From the NCBI GenBank assembly GCA_016861345.1, contig BOLD01000013.1, positions 22,918 to 86,917 of the forward strand: a stretch of 64,000 nucleotides of DNA. Reading direction: 5' to 3'. The notes under the pieces are model-generated. The model was not told the origin of the DNA. It did no database searches and saw nothing but the letters and a program-made list of their open reading frames with translations. A program made the translations under genes and the position numbers. This DNA is from Oligoflexia bacterium. GTDB taxonomy: Bacteria; Bdellovibrionota; Bdellovibrionia; Bdellovibrionales; Bdellovibrionaceae. Below, piece after piece: positions 44,514 to 53,507 of this stretch. Every line of letters starts with the position of its first letter. Position 1 is the stretch's first letter.

Positions 44514-45620
44514 TTGAAAAAATGGATGCAAAAATTAGTGGATCAACTGCACATGGATTCTGCCACCCCTGAGGACAAAGAACAGGCCATGCAGATACCA
44601 GAAGAACGAGCAACCCTTCTCTTTCTGATTGATACATACTCCAAGCATTTAATTGAAGTAGAGCACCATCCTGTTCGCAAAGTTCGAGAGACTCTTGACG
44701 GCTTCGCTAAAGAACTTCTCTCTCAAGATGACGAAGCCATTGAAAAAACTTTATTCCGCTTTCGGCAATTTTTTTCAAGCTACAGAATTGATGAATACAC
44801 CTACACCCAAAAAACTATTGACGATCTGCGCCACATCATTCTTCAGTTCGTTGACCAACTCAGCCAGGATCTTTCTGATGAAAGAAAAGAAGACCTTGCC
44901 ATCAAATCAAACCTGGACCAACTCAAAGAGGCTGCTGAATCCAATTCTATTGATGTCTTAAAAGCATCATCAAAAAAATTCATCGATACCTATGTTCAAA
45001 GCCAAGGCAAAAAGGTTCAACGAAAAGCAAAACGAATGGACTCCATTAAAAAGAACTTGGACACCGTTAAAAAACAACTCGTGGATGCCAACAATTCGAT
45101 GAGATTAGATCACTTAACCCAGGCCTTTAACCGAAAATCCTTTGATGAGCAACTCAAACATCAATGGAATCTTCACCAAATGGACCACTCCCCTGTTTCT
45201 TTAATTATGCTCGACATCGATCATTTTAAAAAGATCAATGATAGCTATGGCCATCCCATGGGGGATTTCATTCTCGTTGAGTGCGTGAAAATGCTCAAAG
45301 AAATCTTCCCCAGAGAAGTGGATTTCGTTGCACGAGTTGGCGGTGAAGAATTTGCCATCATTCTTCCCAGCTTTGCAGTCATGCATGCAGTCAAGAAGGC
45401 TGAGGATGTTCTCTCAAAAATCAGACACGAAGTTTTCATCAATGGTGATCTGAAGCTTCAATTCACCGTCTCTCTTGGAATTGCTCAACTTGAAGAGGGC
45501 GAGACCACTGAGCAGTGGATGAAACGCGCTGATGAGGCTCTGTATGTGTCAAAAAATACAGGTCGCAATAAGTACACTGTTGCTCCGTCCTCTCCCCACA
45601 AAGAGGGACTTGCATCGTAA
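44514..45620 (+). CDS. Diguanylate cyclase (GGDEF)
   Basis: The start is TTG 44514, because AAGGAG lies 7 bases upstream; the next ATG (44526) has no better signal. The 368-residue cytoplasmic protein has an alpha-helical N-terminal half without recognised domain, then a GGDEF domain with DIDHFKKINDSYGHPMGD, and GGEEF (residues 276-280), an active variant. The I-site REVD (267-270) sits five residues upstream, so product inhibition by c-di-GMP is expected. It is 443 bp before the gliding operon that encodes a PilZ protein, its natural downstream receptor. Confidence 0.9.
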   Translation: MKKWMQKLVDQLHMDSATPEDKEQAMQIPEERATLLFLIDTYSKHLIEVEHHPVRKVRETLDGFAKELLSQDDEAIEKTLFRFRQFFSSYRIDEYTYTQKTIDDLRHIILQFVDQLSQDLSDERKEDLAIKSNLDQLKEAAESNSIDVLKASSKKFIDTYVQSQGKKVQRKAKRMDSIKKNLDTVKKQLVDANNSMRLDHLTQAFNRKSFDEQLKHQWNLHQMDHSPVSLIMLDIDHFKKINDSYGHPMGDFILVECVKMLKEIFPREVDFVARVGGEEFAIILPSFAVMHAVKKAEDVLSKIRHEVFINGDLKLQFTVSLGIAQLEEGETTEQWMKRADEALYVSKNTGRNKYTVAPSSPHKEGLAS

Positions 45621-46062
45621 TTGTTAGACTTCAATAAAGTTCTCAATATTGGACAGAAGTGTAAATCACTGTCTAAAACATTGACCATTCCGTAAAGATT
45701 CTCAAATTCAGACTGATGAGTTCAAAAAAAGAGGAGCTGCTGAACACAGGCTTTTCTTAGAATTATGAATAAACAAAGATCGTTGTATAAAAAAAGAATT
45801 TGACATTGTTGTGATAACTTCTTTGACAAAAAAATAAAGTCTCAAAATGTTTTTCTCTTTTTGTTGATGTCTTTGACGAGTGAAAAATATTTTAGGAGTC
45901 CGAACCAAAAACATACCTGAAACAATTCAAATGCTTAGGCCAAAAATCAAAAAAAATTCATTTTATTTTCATAGGGATATTAAGCAGTTATCCCAAATTT
46001 CCGAATTCATCTCCAGTTGAAATAAACTGAGAGCGATAAAAATCCTTTCAGGAGGATGATGT
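45621..46062 (+). other. 442-bp AT-rich non-coding region before the gliding-type operon
   Basis: No convincing gene is seen. It holds two TTGACA words (45800-45805 and 45823-45828) without a clear -10, a hairpin GGGATA-N9-TATCCC (45974-45994), and the RBS CAGGAGGA before the ATG at 46063. The length and composition suggest a regulatory leader for the long operon. No c-di-GMP riboswitch consensus could be made out. Confidence 0.5.
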
Positions 46063-47112
46063 ATGTTGCAGCTGAAGAAATTGAAAAGTAGCGTCGCTGG
46101 AGTTGTTGTCATTCTTATGATGACGGCATGTGAAAAGAGCGATCGATCTTTTTCACTATTATCAGATACAGCCAAGTTTCAACAAACAACACAATTTGTT
46201 CCCCGAAAAATTGATATTCTTTGGGTTGTAGACAACTCAGGCTCAATGGCGACATCTCAACAGAACCTGACTGATAACTTTGCCTCTTTTATTACCCGAT
46301 TTGAATCTCTCAGCTATGACTTCCACATGGCTGTAACTTCAACAGATGCTTGGCGTGGGAAATACATTGGCCAGCAATCACTTCGACGTGTTCGTGATGG
46401 CTCTGATGCCTCAGGACATTCCAATGTATTTGTAATGGATAACACAACATCAAATTTATCCAACGTCTTTATGATTAATGCCACTCAGGGTATTAATGGA
46501 ACTGGTGACGAAAGAGCTTTTGAAAGCCTTGAGGATGTATTGACCTATACACCAAACAATGACTTCAGAAGAACCGGTGCTTATCTTGCTGTAATTATTG
46601 TGAGCGATGAAGATGACTTCTCTGCAACGACCTCAACGTATCAAAACAATAACTATTCAAGTCCAAACTTAATATCTGTACAGCACTATCAAGACTTCTT
46701 TAACAATCTTGTGGGTGCGGACAACTACAGTGTCAATGCGATCACAATCATGGATGCCGCTTGTCGTGATTTATTAAACCAAACAACTTCCGGGCGACGC
46801 ATTGGTGTACGCTATATGGATCTCGCTGATCGCACAAAAGGTATGAAAGTTTCTCTTTGCAGCGCCTTTGGTGAAAACCTGACTTTAATCTCGGACAAAA
46901 TTCTTGAGTTAGCTAATACATTTAAGCTGGACCGCGAACCCATTCCAGAAACCATCAAAGTTACCGTTAATGGTGTCAATGTATCTCAAGATGCTGTGAA
47001 CGGATGGACCTATGATTCATCCAATTGGACAATCGCCTTCCACGGAACAAGTGTGCCACCGTCTGGAGCTGATGTTCAAATTCACTTCGACCCAGTGGCA
47101 CCAAAAAACTAA
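46063..47112 (+). CDS. VWA-domain lipoprotein, CglB-like
   Basis: The 349-residue protein has a lipobox (MMTAC, Cys 23) and a von Willebrand A domain with the MIDAS motif DNSGS (57-61), later VSDEDDFSA and a small C-terminal beta domain (VTVNGVNVSQD). In Myxococcus the gliding adhesin CglB is a VWA outer-membrane lipoprotein encoded with Agl/Glt machinery. This gene opens the cluster of TolQ/TolR, TPR and AgmX-like genes, so the same role is likely. It could be a different VWA protein, since sequence identity with CglB was not measured. ATG 46063 has a strong RBS. Confidence 0.8.
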   Translation: MLQLKKLKSSVAGVVVILMMTACEKSDRSFSLLSDTAKFQQTTQFVPRKIDILWVVDNSGSMATSQQNLTDNFASFITRFESLSYDFHMAVTSTDAWRGKYIGQQSLRRVRDGSDASGHSNVFVMDNTTSNLSNVFMINATQGINGTGDERAFESLEDVLTYTPNNDFRRTGAYLAVIIVSDEDDFSATTSTYQNNNYSSPNLISVQHYQDFFNNLVGADNYSVNAITIMDAACRDLLNQTTSGRRIGVRYMDLADRTKGMKVSLCSAFGENLTLISDKILELANTFKLDREPIPETIKVTVNGVNVSQDAVNGWTYDSSNWTIAFHGTSVPPSGADVQIHFDPVAPKN

Positions 47113-47133
47113 TAAAGGAACTCAGGAGATCAT

Positions 47134-47721
47134 ATGAGCTTAGTACTTGAAGTTCAAACAGCAAATGAGTGGCACGTCCTTAAGGGCGATACTCAATTTG
47201 GACCCTATACATATAGCGAAATGATCCAGATGCTTCAAAACAAAGTGATCTACGGTTTTGATTATGCTTGGTCTCCTCACCTCGAGGGGTGGACAAATTT
47301 GTCTGACCTTCCCGAGTTCTCAGAGGATCGTCTACATCGTATAGTTGAAAAATCAAAAGGCTCTGAAGTATTCCAACAGCGTAAGCATGAACGAGCTCAG
47401 TGCTCAAAACAAGTCTATATTCATGATGATCAAAAGTTCTGGTCAGGAGAACTTCAATCTCTCAGTCAAGGCGGCGGCTCTATTCTTATGGACAACCCCC
47501 TGCTCTTGCCAGGCGACATTGTAACCATTCACTTTCGTAAACAAAACGCTGAAGACACAGCCTTTAATGCTCGTGTGGAAATTCTGACAAAGAAGATGAT
47601 TAAACAAAAAATTCAGCACGACTCTAAAATTCAGTATGCAGTTAAGTTCATCGAGACAACTGAGGCTGGAGACAAACAGGTACAAAGTTGGATTCAAAAA
47701 TCAAAAGAAAATAATAAGTAA
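47134..47721 (+). CDS. GYF-domain and PilZ-domain protein
   Basis: The 195-residue cytoplasmic protein begins with a GYF_2-type module (WHVLKGDTQFGPYTYSEM, residues 13-30, ending WTNLSDLPEF). It continues with a PilZ domain whose RxxxR is RKHER (83-87), followed by a QSLSQGG variant of the second motif (108-114). PilZ domains bind c-di-GMP; the D/N of the D/NxSxxG motif is replaced here, so binding may be weaker. GYF modules occur in the gliding protein GltJ. RBS CAGGAG precedes ATG 47134. It probably links c-di-GMP to the motor encoded next. Confidence 0.8.
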   Translation: MSLVLEVQTANEWHVLKGDTQFGPYTYSEMIQMLQNKVIYGFDYAWSPHLEGWTNLSDLPEFSEDRLHRIVEKSKGSEVFQQRKHERAQCSKQVYIHDDQKFWSGELQSLSQGGGSILMDNPLLLPGDIVTIHFRKQNAEDTAFNARVEILTKKMIKQKIQHDSKIQYAVKFIETTEAGDKQVQSWIQKSKENNK

Positions 47722-47738
47722 AAGAAGGAGAGATTAAA

Positions 47739-48455
47739 ATGACAGCTTTTTTGAAATTTATTAATGATGCAGGAGTCGTTGGATGGCTCATCATGCTTCT
47801 CGGCTTTGGCACTATTGGACTGATCATTGAGCGAGCTAAAGTTCTCTATGGCACTTACGGCATGAATGTCGATGAATTCATGAGCCGCATTCAGACACTC
47901 GTTCTGGCTCGAAAAACTGAAGAGGCTCTTGTCCTTTGCAACCAAATGCCGGACAAACCCATTGCTCAAGCTTTTAAAACAATCCTTGAAAAAGCAGATC
48001 GTGATGACGACACCATCTTTCAAGCACAGGATATTGCTCTTTCAGAAACTGTTCCTCAAGTGACAAAACGTCTTCACTATCTTTCGATGCTTGCTAACGT
48101 TGCAACTCTGATGGGGCTTCTGGGTACAATTCACGGTCTGATTCTCTCATTCGCTGCTGTCGCTCAAGCTGACCCTTCTCAAAAACAGGCCATGCTTGCT
48201 AACGGTATTTCAGTATCAATGTACACCACTGCTCTTGGACTGGTTGTGGCCATTCCGGCAATGCTTTTCTACTCTTTCCTTGTTTCCAGACAAAATCAAA
48301 TTGTTGAGCAACTGACTGAGAAATGCAGCAAGCTGACAGAATTATTGACAAGCAGCCACATGCCTTCTTTGACAAGACAAAATGTTTATCCAGATAGTCT
48401 TGGCAAAGAAACTTTAGTTTCAAAAGCACCTCCAGCAAATGTGAAAGTGTCGTAA
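47739..48455 (+). CDS. MotA/TolQ/ExbB proton-channel protein (AglR-like)
   Basis: The 238-residue inner-membrane protein shows the family order: a first helix (VVGWLIMLLGFGTIGLIIERAK), then a cytoplasmic loop, then LANVATLMGLLGTIHGLILSFAAV and SVSMYTTALGLVVAIPAMLFYSFL. In Myxococcus gliding AglR is the TolQ-like channel, working with TolR-like AglQ and AglS to use the proton gradient. Two TolR-like genes follow directly, and the order matches aglR-aglQ-aglS. RBS AAGGAGAGA. TolQ or ExbB proper is the alternative, less likely because of the neighbours. Confidence 0.87.
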   Translation: MTAFLKFINDAGVVGWLIMLLGFGTIGLIIERAKVLYGTYGMNVDEFMSRIQTLVLARKTEEALVLCNQMPDKPIAQAFKTILEKADRDDDTIFQAQDIALSETVPQVTKRLHYLSMLANVATLMGLLGTIHGLILSFAAVAQADPSQKQAMLANGISVSMYTTALGLVVAIPAMLFYSFLVSRQNQIVEQLTEKCSKLTELLTSSHMPSLTRQNVYPDSLGKETLVSKAPPANVKVS

Positions 48456-48472
48456 AAGTAAGGAGTTTTTTT

Positions 48473-49015
48473 GTGGGAAGATATAAACCCAAAATACACA
48501 GCAACTATGAATTTGAACTGGATCTTGCTCCACTGCTCGCTGTCATGGTGAAGCTTGTTCCAGTGCTCTTGATTTCATCAGCCTTCGTTCAAGTCATGAT
48601 GATCGAAACAGATCTTCCCCAAGCCGTAAAAGAAGCCATCGCCAGACAAGATGATAAAAAGATGGCTTCAATTCAATTAGACATCAGTCAGAAAAATGGA
48701 ATTCGCATTATTGTAGAGGAACAAGGAAAACAACAGGTCGAAAGCGTGCCGAATAAGAGTGAAGGTCAGTATGATCTTGAAACTCTTCATGCGCAACTGA
48801 CAAAAATTAAAATTGCACATCCTGAAGTCTTTCGCATCGAACTCGCTCCTGAACCCAATGTTGCCTATAAAGATATTGTGAAAATTATGGACGAAGCTCG
48901 CCGCGCGAGAGATCGAAATATTACTTTTCCAGTTCAGGACTCCAAAACCGGTAAGCAAATTGAGACAAATTACATGTTTCCAGATGTTGCCTTTGTCAAC
49001 ATGATGGAGGGATAA
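48473..49015 (+). CDS. TolR/ExbD-like motor protein (AglQ-like)
   Basis: The start is GTG 48473 after AAGGAG. The 180-residue protein has one transmembrane helix with an acidic residue at its beginning (ELDLAPLLAVMVKLVPVLL), typical of TolR/ExbD, and a periplasmic domain (DLETLHAQLTKIKIAHPEV...DEARRARDR). It is the second gene after the TolQ-like channel. The adjacent TolR-like gene begins directly after its stop. With the channel it forms the energy module of the envelope complex. Confidence 0.82.
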   Translation: MGRYKPKIHSNYEFELDLAPLLAVMVKLVPVLLISSAFVQVMMIETDLPQAVKEAIARQDDKKMASIQLDISQKNGIRIIVEEQGKQQVESVPNKSEGQYDLETLHAQLTKIKIAHPEVFRIELAPEPNVAYKDIVKIMDEARRARDRNITFPVQDSKTGKQIETNYMFPDVAFVNMMEG

Positions 49016-49513
49016 ATGGGCTATAAAAGAAGAAGATTTCAATTAAGATCAAATGGAAATTCAACCTTTACCCTCAATATCACCTCGATGACGGATATGT
49101 TTACAATCATGCTGGTCTTTCTACTTCAAACCTATTCGACAAGCGAGGTTCAGATCACTCCTGAAGCTGGAATGAGCCTGCCCCTTTCAAGCATTGAAAC
49201 ATCACCGACAAAGGCACTTAAAGTTTCATTGACAAAGGATCAACTTAAAATTGAAGACAAAGTGATTGCCAAGCTTTCTGGTGGAGAATTCTCGTCACAA
49301 GATGTTGATAATCGTGATTCAAATTTTATCAAACCCCTTTTTGCGGAGCTTGAAAAGGCAGCAAAAGAAAATCCCTCTGAACAAGTAAAAGATGGAAATG
49401 TCATGATGCTTGCTGATAGTTCTCTATCATATCAAACAATACGCAAGGTCATGTACACAGCTTCGATGGCAGGGTTTCCAAAATTGAAAATGGCGACGGT
49501 GGCCGGAGAGTAG
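49016..49513 (+). CDS. TolR/ExbD-like motor protein (AglS-like)
   Basis: The 165-residue protein has the membrane helix with buried Asp (LNITSMTDMFTIMLVFLLQTY) of TolR-like proteins, and a periplasmic domain (VMMLADSSLSYQTIRKVMYTA). In Myxococcus the AglS protein has the same LTSMxDMFTIxLVFLL pattern. It starts immediately at the preceding stop. Two different TolR-like proteins with one TolQ-like channel is a hallmark of Agl motors. Start ATG 49016 has the preceding GGAGGG. Confidence 0.82.
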   Translation: MGYKRRRFQLRSNGNSTFTLNITSMTDMFTIMLVFLLQTYSTSEVQITPEAGMSLPLSSIETSPTKALKVSLTKDQLKIEDKVIAKLSGGEFSSQDVDNRDSNFIKPLFAELEKAAKENPSEQVKDGNVMMLADSSLSYQTIRKVMYTASMAGFPKLKMATVAGE

Positions 49514-49514
49514 A

Positions 49515-52500
49515 ATGAAGTTGACGTTTGCTGTATTGATCATCTTAGCTTTTCAACCTGGGTTCTCAAAAGATGCTCCCAAGGGAGTCCTTCCTGAACT
49601 TAAAATAAATTCAACAAACGAAGATGAGAATCAAAAAAAGGCTGTTCAATCAGAGATCATGATCTCAAAAGCTGAACAGCAGGCTATTGTCGCTTTACAA
49701 AAAATCCTTCAAAAGAAAAAAGGAACATCAGAAGAACCAGACCTCTGGTACCGTTTGGCAGAGCTTTACATGCGCCGAGCAAAATCAGGTCGTTTTTTTG
49801 ATCTTTATCGTGATTCAGATAAGGCCGCCCAATTTGCTCCTCCCCAAATACGTGAACAGTCAGCGATCAATCATCTGAAACAAGCAATTCAAATCTACAA
49901 TAAGATTGAAAAGGAGTGGCCTAAATATTCAGACATGGACTCTGTTCTGTTTAACAACGCCTTTGCGAATCAACAAATTCATCAAAGAAAAATTGCTGAG
50001 GATCTCTATCTTCGCCTTGTAAATAAGTATCCGCAATCACAACTAATCCCTGATGCGCGATTATCACTCGGTGAAATGAACTATGACGCTCAGAAATTTA
50101 ATGTGGCGCTAGAACATTTTGAAGCGATCGCAAAATATCCAAATTCTCGAGTTTTCTCTTATGGTCTCTATAAAACAGCCTGGACGCTCTACAACCTCCA
50201 CCGCAATCAGGAAGCCATTGATAAATTAATTGAAGTCGCACTCTATTTTTCACCTGAGAATAAAACAAAAAGAGCCAACCACAACCTGAGATCTGAGGCT
50301 TTAAGAGATCTTACTCTTTTCTTTGGTGAAACTCATAGTGCTGATGAAGCTTATCGATTTTTCAAAAAGGTCTGCACAGAAGATGAACTGGGCGAAGCGA
50401 TGATTAATCTGGGTAAGCTGTATGATTCTCATAGTCGCCAAAAAGAGATGAATATCTTCTTATCCGAATATATTGATAAACACCCCAACGGTGTGCAAAG
50501 AGCAAAAACAGAACTACTTCTTATTCAAGCCAATGAAACTTTAAAAAATAGAAAAGTCGTTGTTGATCACCTTGTCGCCTTAGCCAAAGTCTGCGAGCCC
50601 CAATCTGAATATCGAAAAGAACATCCCAAAGTTGCAGAAGAACAGTGTGATTACGAGTTTAATCGAGTCAATGTTGACCTTGCGAAAAAATGGTGGGACC
50701 TTTGGCAAAAAAATAAGTCAAATAAAGAAATGGCTGATCTCACGTTAAAAGCCTTTGAAGTTCACTTAGGCCGAGAAGATCAGACAAAACCTGATATTAA
50801 ATCACGATATGCTTATGCCGAACTTCTTTATCAGCAAGAAGCCTATCGAAAAGCCTCTGAACAGTATGAGCGTGTTGCTAACACCGCTCAGGATACCACA
50901 ATCCAGCACGATGCCAGCTACGCAAGCCTTGTTAGTCTTCAAAAGGCATCTGAAATCAAGAAAGAATCTTCTGATTCCGATAATCTCTTAAGACTTTCCA
51001 TGAAGTATATCGAAAAGCATCCAACTGGTCCCCATGCCTATCCAGTCAAATATAAAATTGGATTTATCAACTATGAAAAAAATAACCATACTGAAGCAGA
51101 CAAATGGTTAAGAGCACTTTCCAGTGACAAAAAATCCGGTGAATTTAAGCGAAAATCAGAAGATCTCGTCTTAGATATGCTCAATGCTAAAAAAGACTAT
51201 AATCAAATTAAGTCCTATGCCTTGAGATTATTGAATGAAAAGCCTGAAAAAGATAGAACTCAAGCACTGACAAAAATCATTGAAGAGTCAGATTACGCTG
51301 CCATTCAAGACTATCTTAAAAAAGGAAATAAGCAAGAAGCTGCAACAAAATTATACTCCTATCATCAAGAACATCAGGATTCTCCCCTTGCTCAAGATGC
51401 CCTTTGGCAAGCTCTCAGCATCCAGTATTCACTGAATCAGTGGATCGAGGCAGCAGATACATCCCTGGTCTATGCCCAAAAGTATCCTCAAGATAAAAAG
51501 TCTCTTGATGCTCTTAAAGATGCAGCTCGTGCATATTCACAAAATGGTCTTTCTATGAAAGCCGCCTTAACATTTGAGGCCTTAAGCTCTAAGGTTTCCG
51601 AGAAAGAACAGGCGACCTTCATTGAGGCCGCTGCCGATCTCTATCTTCTTGAAAATAGAGACCAAGATGCCCGAGCGGCATATAAAAAGTTATTAACTGA
51701 TAAAAATTCAAGCCAAAATGCCAAGATTTATGGTCAGATTCTCGCCACCCTGAAGGGTCAGGAATCAAGTCCTGAATATATTCAAACTGAAAAGAAAATA
51801 CTTGATCACGGTTATGAGCCCTACACTTCAGAAATTTTATTAAAGAGAGCTCAGAAACTGTTTGCCGATCAGAAAATGTCAGATGCCTTTCAATTAGCAA
51901 AACAAATTGTTGGCGGAGGTGGAAGTTCTGATACGAAAGCCTCTGCAAGATTAATTCAGGCCCAGGTTCTCGAATCAGAGCTTATCAGCCAAAGCACAAA
52001 GTCTTCTCTAGAAAGACTACCAACCGTTCTCGCTTTAAAAACTGAAAAATTAGACAAAGCTCAGACAGCCTATCTTGATGTTGCAAAGATGGCAAAAAGC
52101 CCAAGCATTCAGCTTGCAGCTCTTGATGGACTAAACCGTTGCTACAAAAACTATGTGTCCACGGTCTCTAATCCTGTGATCAAAGCTGATTTGACAGATG
52201 AAGATAAAAAAGCACTTGAAACAGAACTTGCGAAACTGACCACACCCATTGCAGAAAAGAATAAAGATCTTGAGAAAAAAATAGCTGAGACAAAGTCTCA
52301 ACTAAAAGAAATGCAAACCCAAGCCACTGTGTTTCAAAGCCTGACGGTTGAGGATACTTTGAAGGCTGGCTCCCCCGCCATTTCAAGTCAGGCTCTTTTC
52401 CCTTTCCTCTTGGTCTCGCTTGATATCAATAAAGAAAATAAAATTCGGCGGTATACTCAAAATTCAAAAGCGAATGTTGAGTGGTCTGAAAAAGCTAGAA

Positions 52501-53240
52501 CAATTGAAGAAACCAACAACCTACTCAATCAAGCTCTGGCAAACAAAAACTATTCCGTTGCTGAAAAATATTCTGTGGAGCTGATTAAAAAGACTTACAC
52601 AACAGGTTGGGGCCTTTATTATCTGAGCATCGTCGCCCTCTCACGCAATCAGGATGCAAAAGCCCAGTGGCTCATTGATCTCGCGCTCAAAAAAGAAGAT
52701 AAACCAAGTCCCTTCTTCTATCAAAAAGGATTAGTCGAGTATAAATTAAAGAATAAAGAAGTGGCCTCAGAATATTTTCTAAAAGCTTATGATGAAAAAC
52801 TGCCCAGCACTGAAGTCACTATTCTTCATGCTGCGCACTCGTATTCAAAAGGTGATTGTTTCTCTGTTGTTGAAGACTTAAGTCAGATTGACTCAGAAAG
52901 TATTTATCAATTCAATTTGGTTCCACAATTAGCTGAGTGTACAGCGCAAAAAGGAAATGCCGATCGATCATTAGCAATCCTGGAAAAGGCTATTGAAAAG
53001 CAGAAAAATAATGTCGATCTCTATTTTGAAAAAGCCCACATTGAAGAGTTTTATAAGTTTGATAAAAATGCCGCTGCAGTGACTTATCAGAAAGCGTCTC
53101 AGTATGAAACAAGACCCGACGCTCAAGAATGGTTAAAAAATAAAATTCTATATTTAAAAAACAATACAAAGGTGTCCGTCTTAGAACCTCTGCACGTATC
53201 CTCGAAAGATGAGAACACCAATGGAAGGAGCCAACAATGA
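49515..53240 (+). CDS. Large periplasmic TPR protein (AglT/GltI-like)
   Basis: The 1241-residue protein has a signal peptide (LTFAVLIILAFQPGFS). It is built almost wholly of tetratricopeptide-like helical pairs (LWYRLAELYMRRA, ALEHFEAIAKYPNSRVFSYGLYKTAWTLY, IEKHPTGPHAYPVKYKIGFINY and many more). Around residue 900 a Lys/Glu-rich coiled-coil segment interrupts. Myxococcus gliding clusters contain several TPR proteins (AglT/GltE, GltI), and which one this equals is not known. The stop overlaps the next start (ATGA). Expected function is scaffolding in the periplasm. Confidence 0.78.
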   Translation: MKLTFAVLIILAFQPGFSKDAPKGVLPELKINSTNEDENQKKAVQSEIMISKAEQQAIVALQKILQKKKGTSEEPDLWYRLAELYMRRAKSGRFFDLYRDSDKAAQFAPPQIREQSAINHLKQAIQIYNKIEKEWPKYSDMDSVLFNNAFANQQIHQRKIAEDLYLRLVNKYPQSQLIPDARLSLGEMNYDAQKFNVALEHFEAIAKYPNSRVFSYGLYKTAWTLYNLHRNQEAIDKLIEVALYFSPENKTKRANHNLRSEALRDLTLFFGETHSADEAYRFFKKVCTEDELGEAMINLGKLYDSHSRQKEMNIFLSEYIDKHPNGVQRAKTELLLIQANETLKNRKVVVDHLVALAKVCEPQSEYRKEHPKVAEEQCDYEFNRVNVDLAKKWWDLWQKNKSNKEMADLTLKAFEVHLGREDQTKPDIKSRYAYAELLYQQEAYRKASEQYERVANTAQDTTIQHDASYASLVSLQKASEIKKESSDSDNLLRLSMKYIEKHPTGPHAYPVKYKIGFINYEKNNHTEADKWLRALSSDKKSGEFKRKSEDLVLDMLNAKKDYNQIKSYALRLLNEKPEKDRTQALTKIIEESDYAAIQDYLKKGNKQEAATKLYSYHQEHQDSPLAQDALWQALSIQYSLNQWIEAADTSLVYAQKYPQDKKSLDALKDAARAYSQNGLSMKAALTFEALSSKVSEKEQATFIEAAADLYLLENRDQDARAAYKKLLTDKNSSQNAKIYGQILATLKGQESSPEYIQTEKKILDHGYEPYTSEILLKRAQKLFADQKMSDAFQLAKQIVGGGGSSDTKASARLIQAQVLESELISQSTKSSLERLPTVLALKTEKLDKAQTAYLDVAKMAKSPSIQLAALDGLNRCYKNYVSTVSNPVIKADLTDEDKKALETELAKLTTPIAEKNKDLEKKIAETKSQLKEMQTQATVFQSLTVEDTLKAGSPAISSQALFPFLLVSLDINKENKIRRYTQNSKANVEWSEKARTIEETNNLLNQALANKNYSVAEKYSVELIKKTYTTGWGLYYLSIVALSRNQDAKAQWLIDLALKKEDKPSPFFYQKGLVEYKLKNKEVASEYFLKAYDEKLPSTEVTILHAAHSYSKGDCFSVVEDLSQIDSESIYQFNLVPQLAECTAQKGNADRSLAILEKAIEKQKNNVDLYFEKAHIEEFYKFDKNAAAVTYQKASQYETRPDAQEWLKNKILYLKNNTKVSVLEPLHVSSKDENTNGRSQQ

Positions 53241-53497
53241 AAACACTGTTGAGCCCTCGTGTGATACTTTCCATTGGTCTAGTTTTCGGGCTTTCTGGAA
53301 TACAGGCTCAGGCTAAGCCCAAAACTGTCCGAAAAGTCCAAGAAGTCAACTTTGGAGAGTTGAGCATGAAGGGTACTGTTCGGAATCCAGATGGTGCTTA
53401 CCTGGTTCAGAAGCGCGGGATTAAGTTCATGCCCCTTCATGATATCAAGAAGGATATGGACTCAAAAATCCGCAACTCTGTTCAGTACGTGCGATGA
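53237..53497 (+). CDS. Small periplasmic protein, GltF/CglF-like
   Basis: The 86-residue protein has a signal peptide (ILSIGLVFGLSGIQAQA) and then KTVRKVQEVNFGELSMKGTVRNPDGAYLVQ, a pattern of small proteins in Agl/Glt clusters. It starts within the previous stop (ATGA) and ends 10 bases before the FHA-like gene. Its exact counterpart is uncertain; it is too short for domain searches by eye. Confidence 0.6.
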   Translation: MKTLLSPRVILSIGLVFGLSGIQAQAKPKTVRKVQEVNFGELSMKGTVRNPDGAYLVQKRGIKFMPLHDIKKDMDSKIRNSVQYVR

Positions 53498-53507
53498 GGA
53501 GAGGACG

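Noticed and set aside
45800..45851. Sigma70 promoter with TTGACA at 45800 or 45823
   Set aside because: Both -35 words are good, but no convincing -10 lies 16-18 bp downstream, so only a region note is given.
45974..45994. Hairpin GGGATA-N9-TATCCC as terminator or riboswitch
   Set aside because: The stem is only 6 bp, the loop is 9 and no T-tract or known aptamer core is visible.
53391..53507. Longer start for the FHA/AgmX-like protein at 53391
   Set aside because: The extension is the shadow of the preceding small gene; GAGGAGAGG just before 53508 decides the start.
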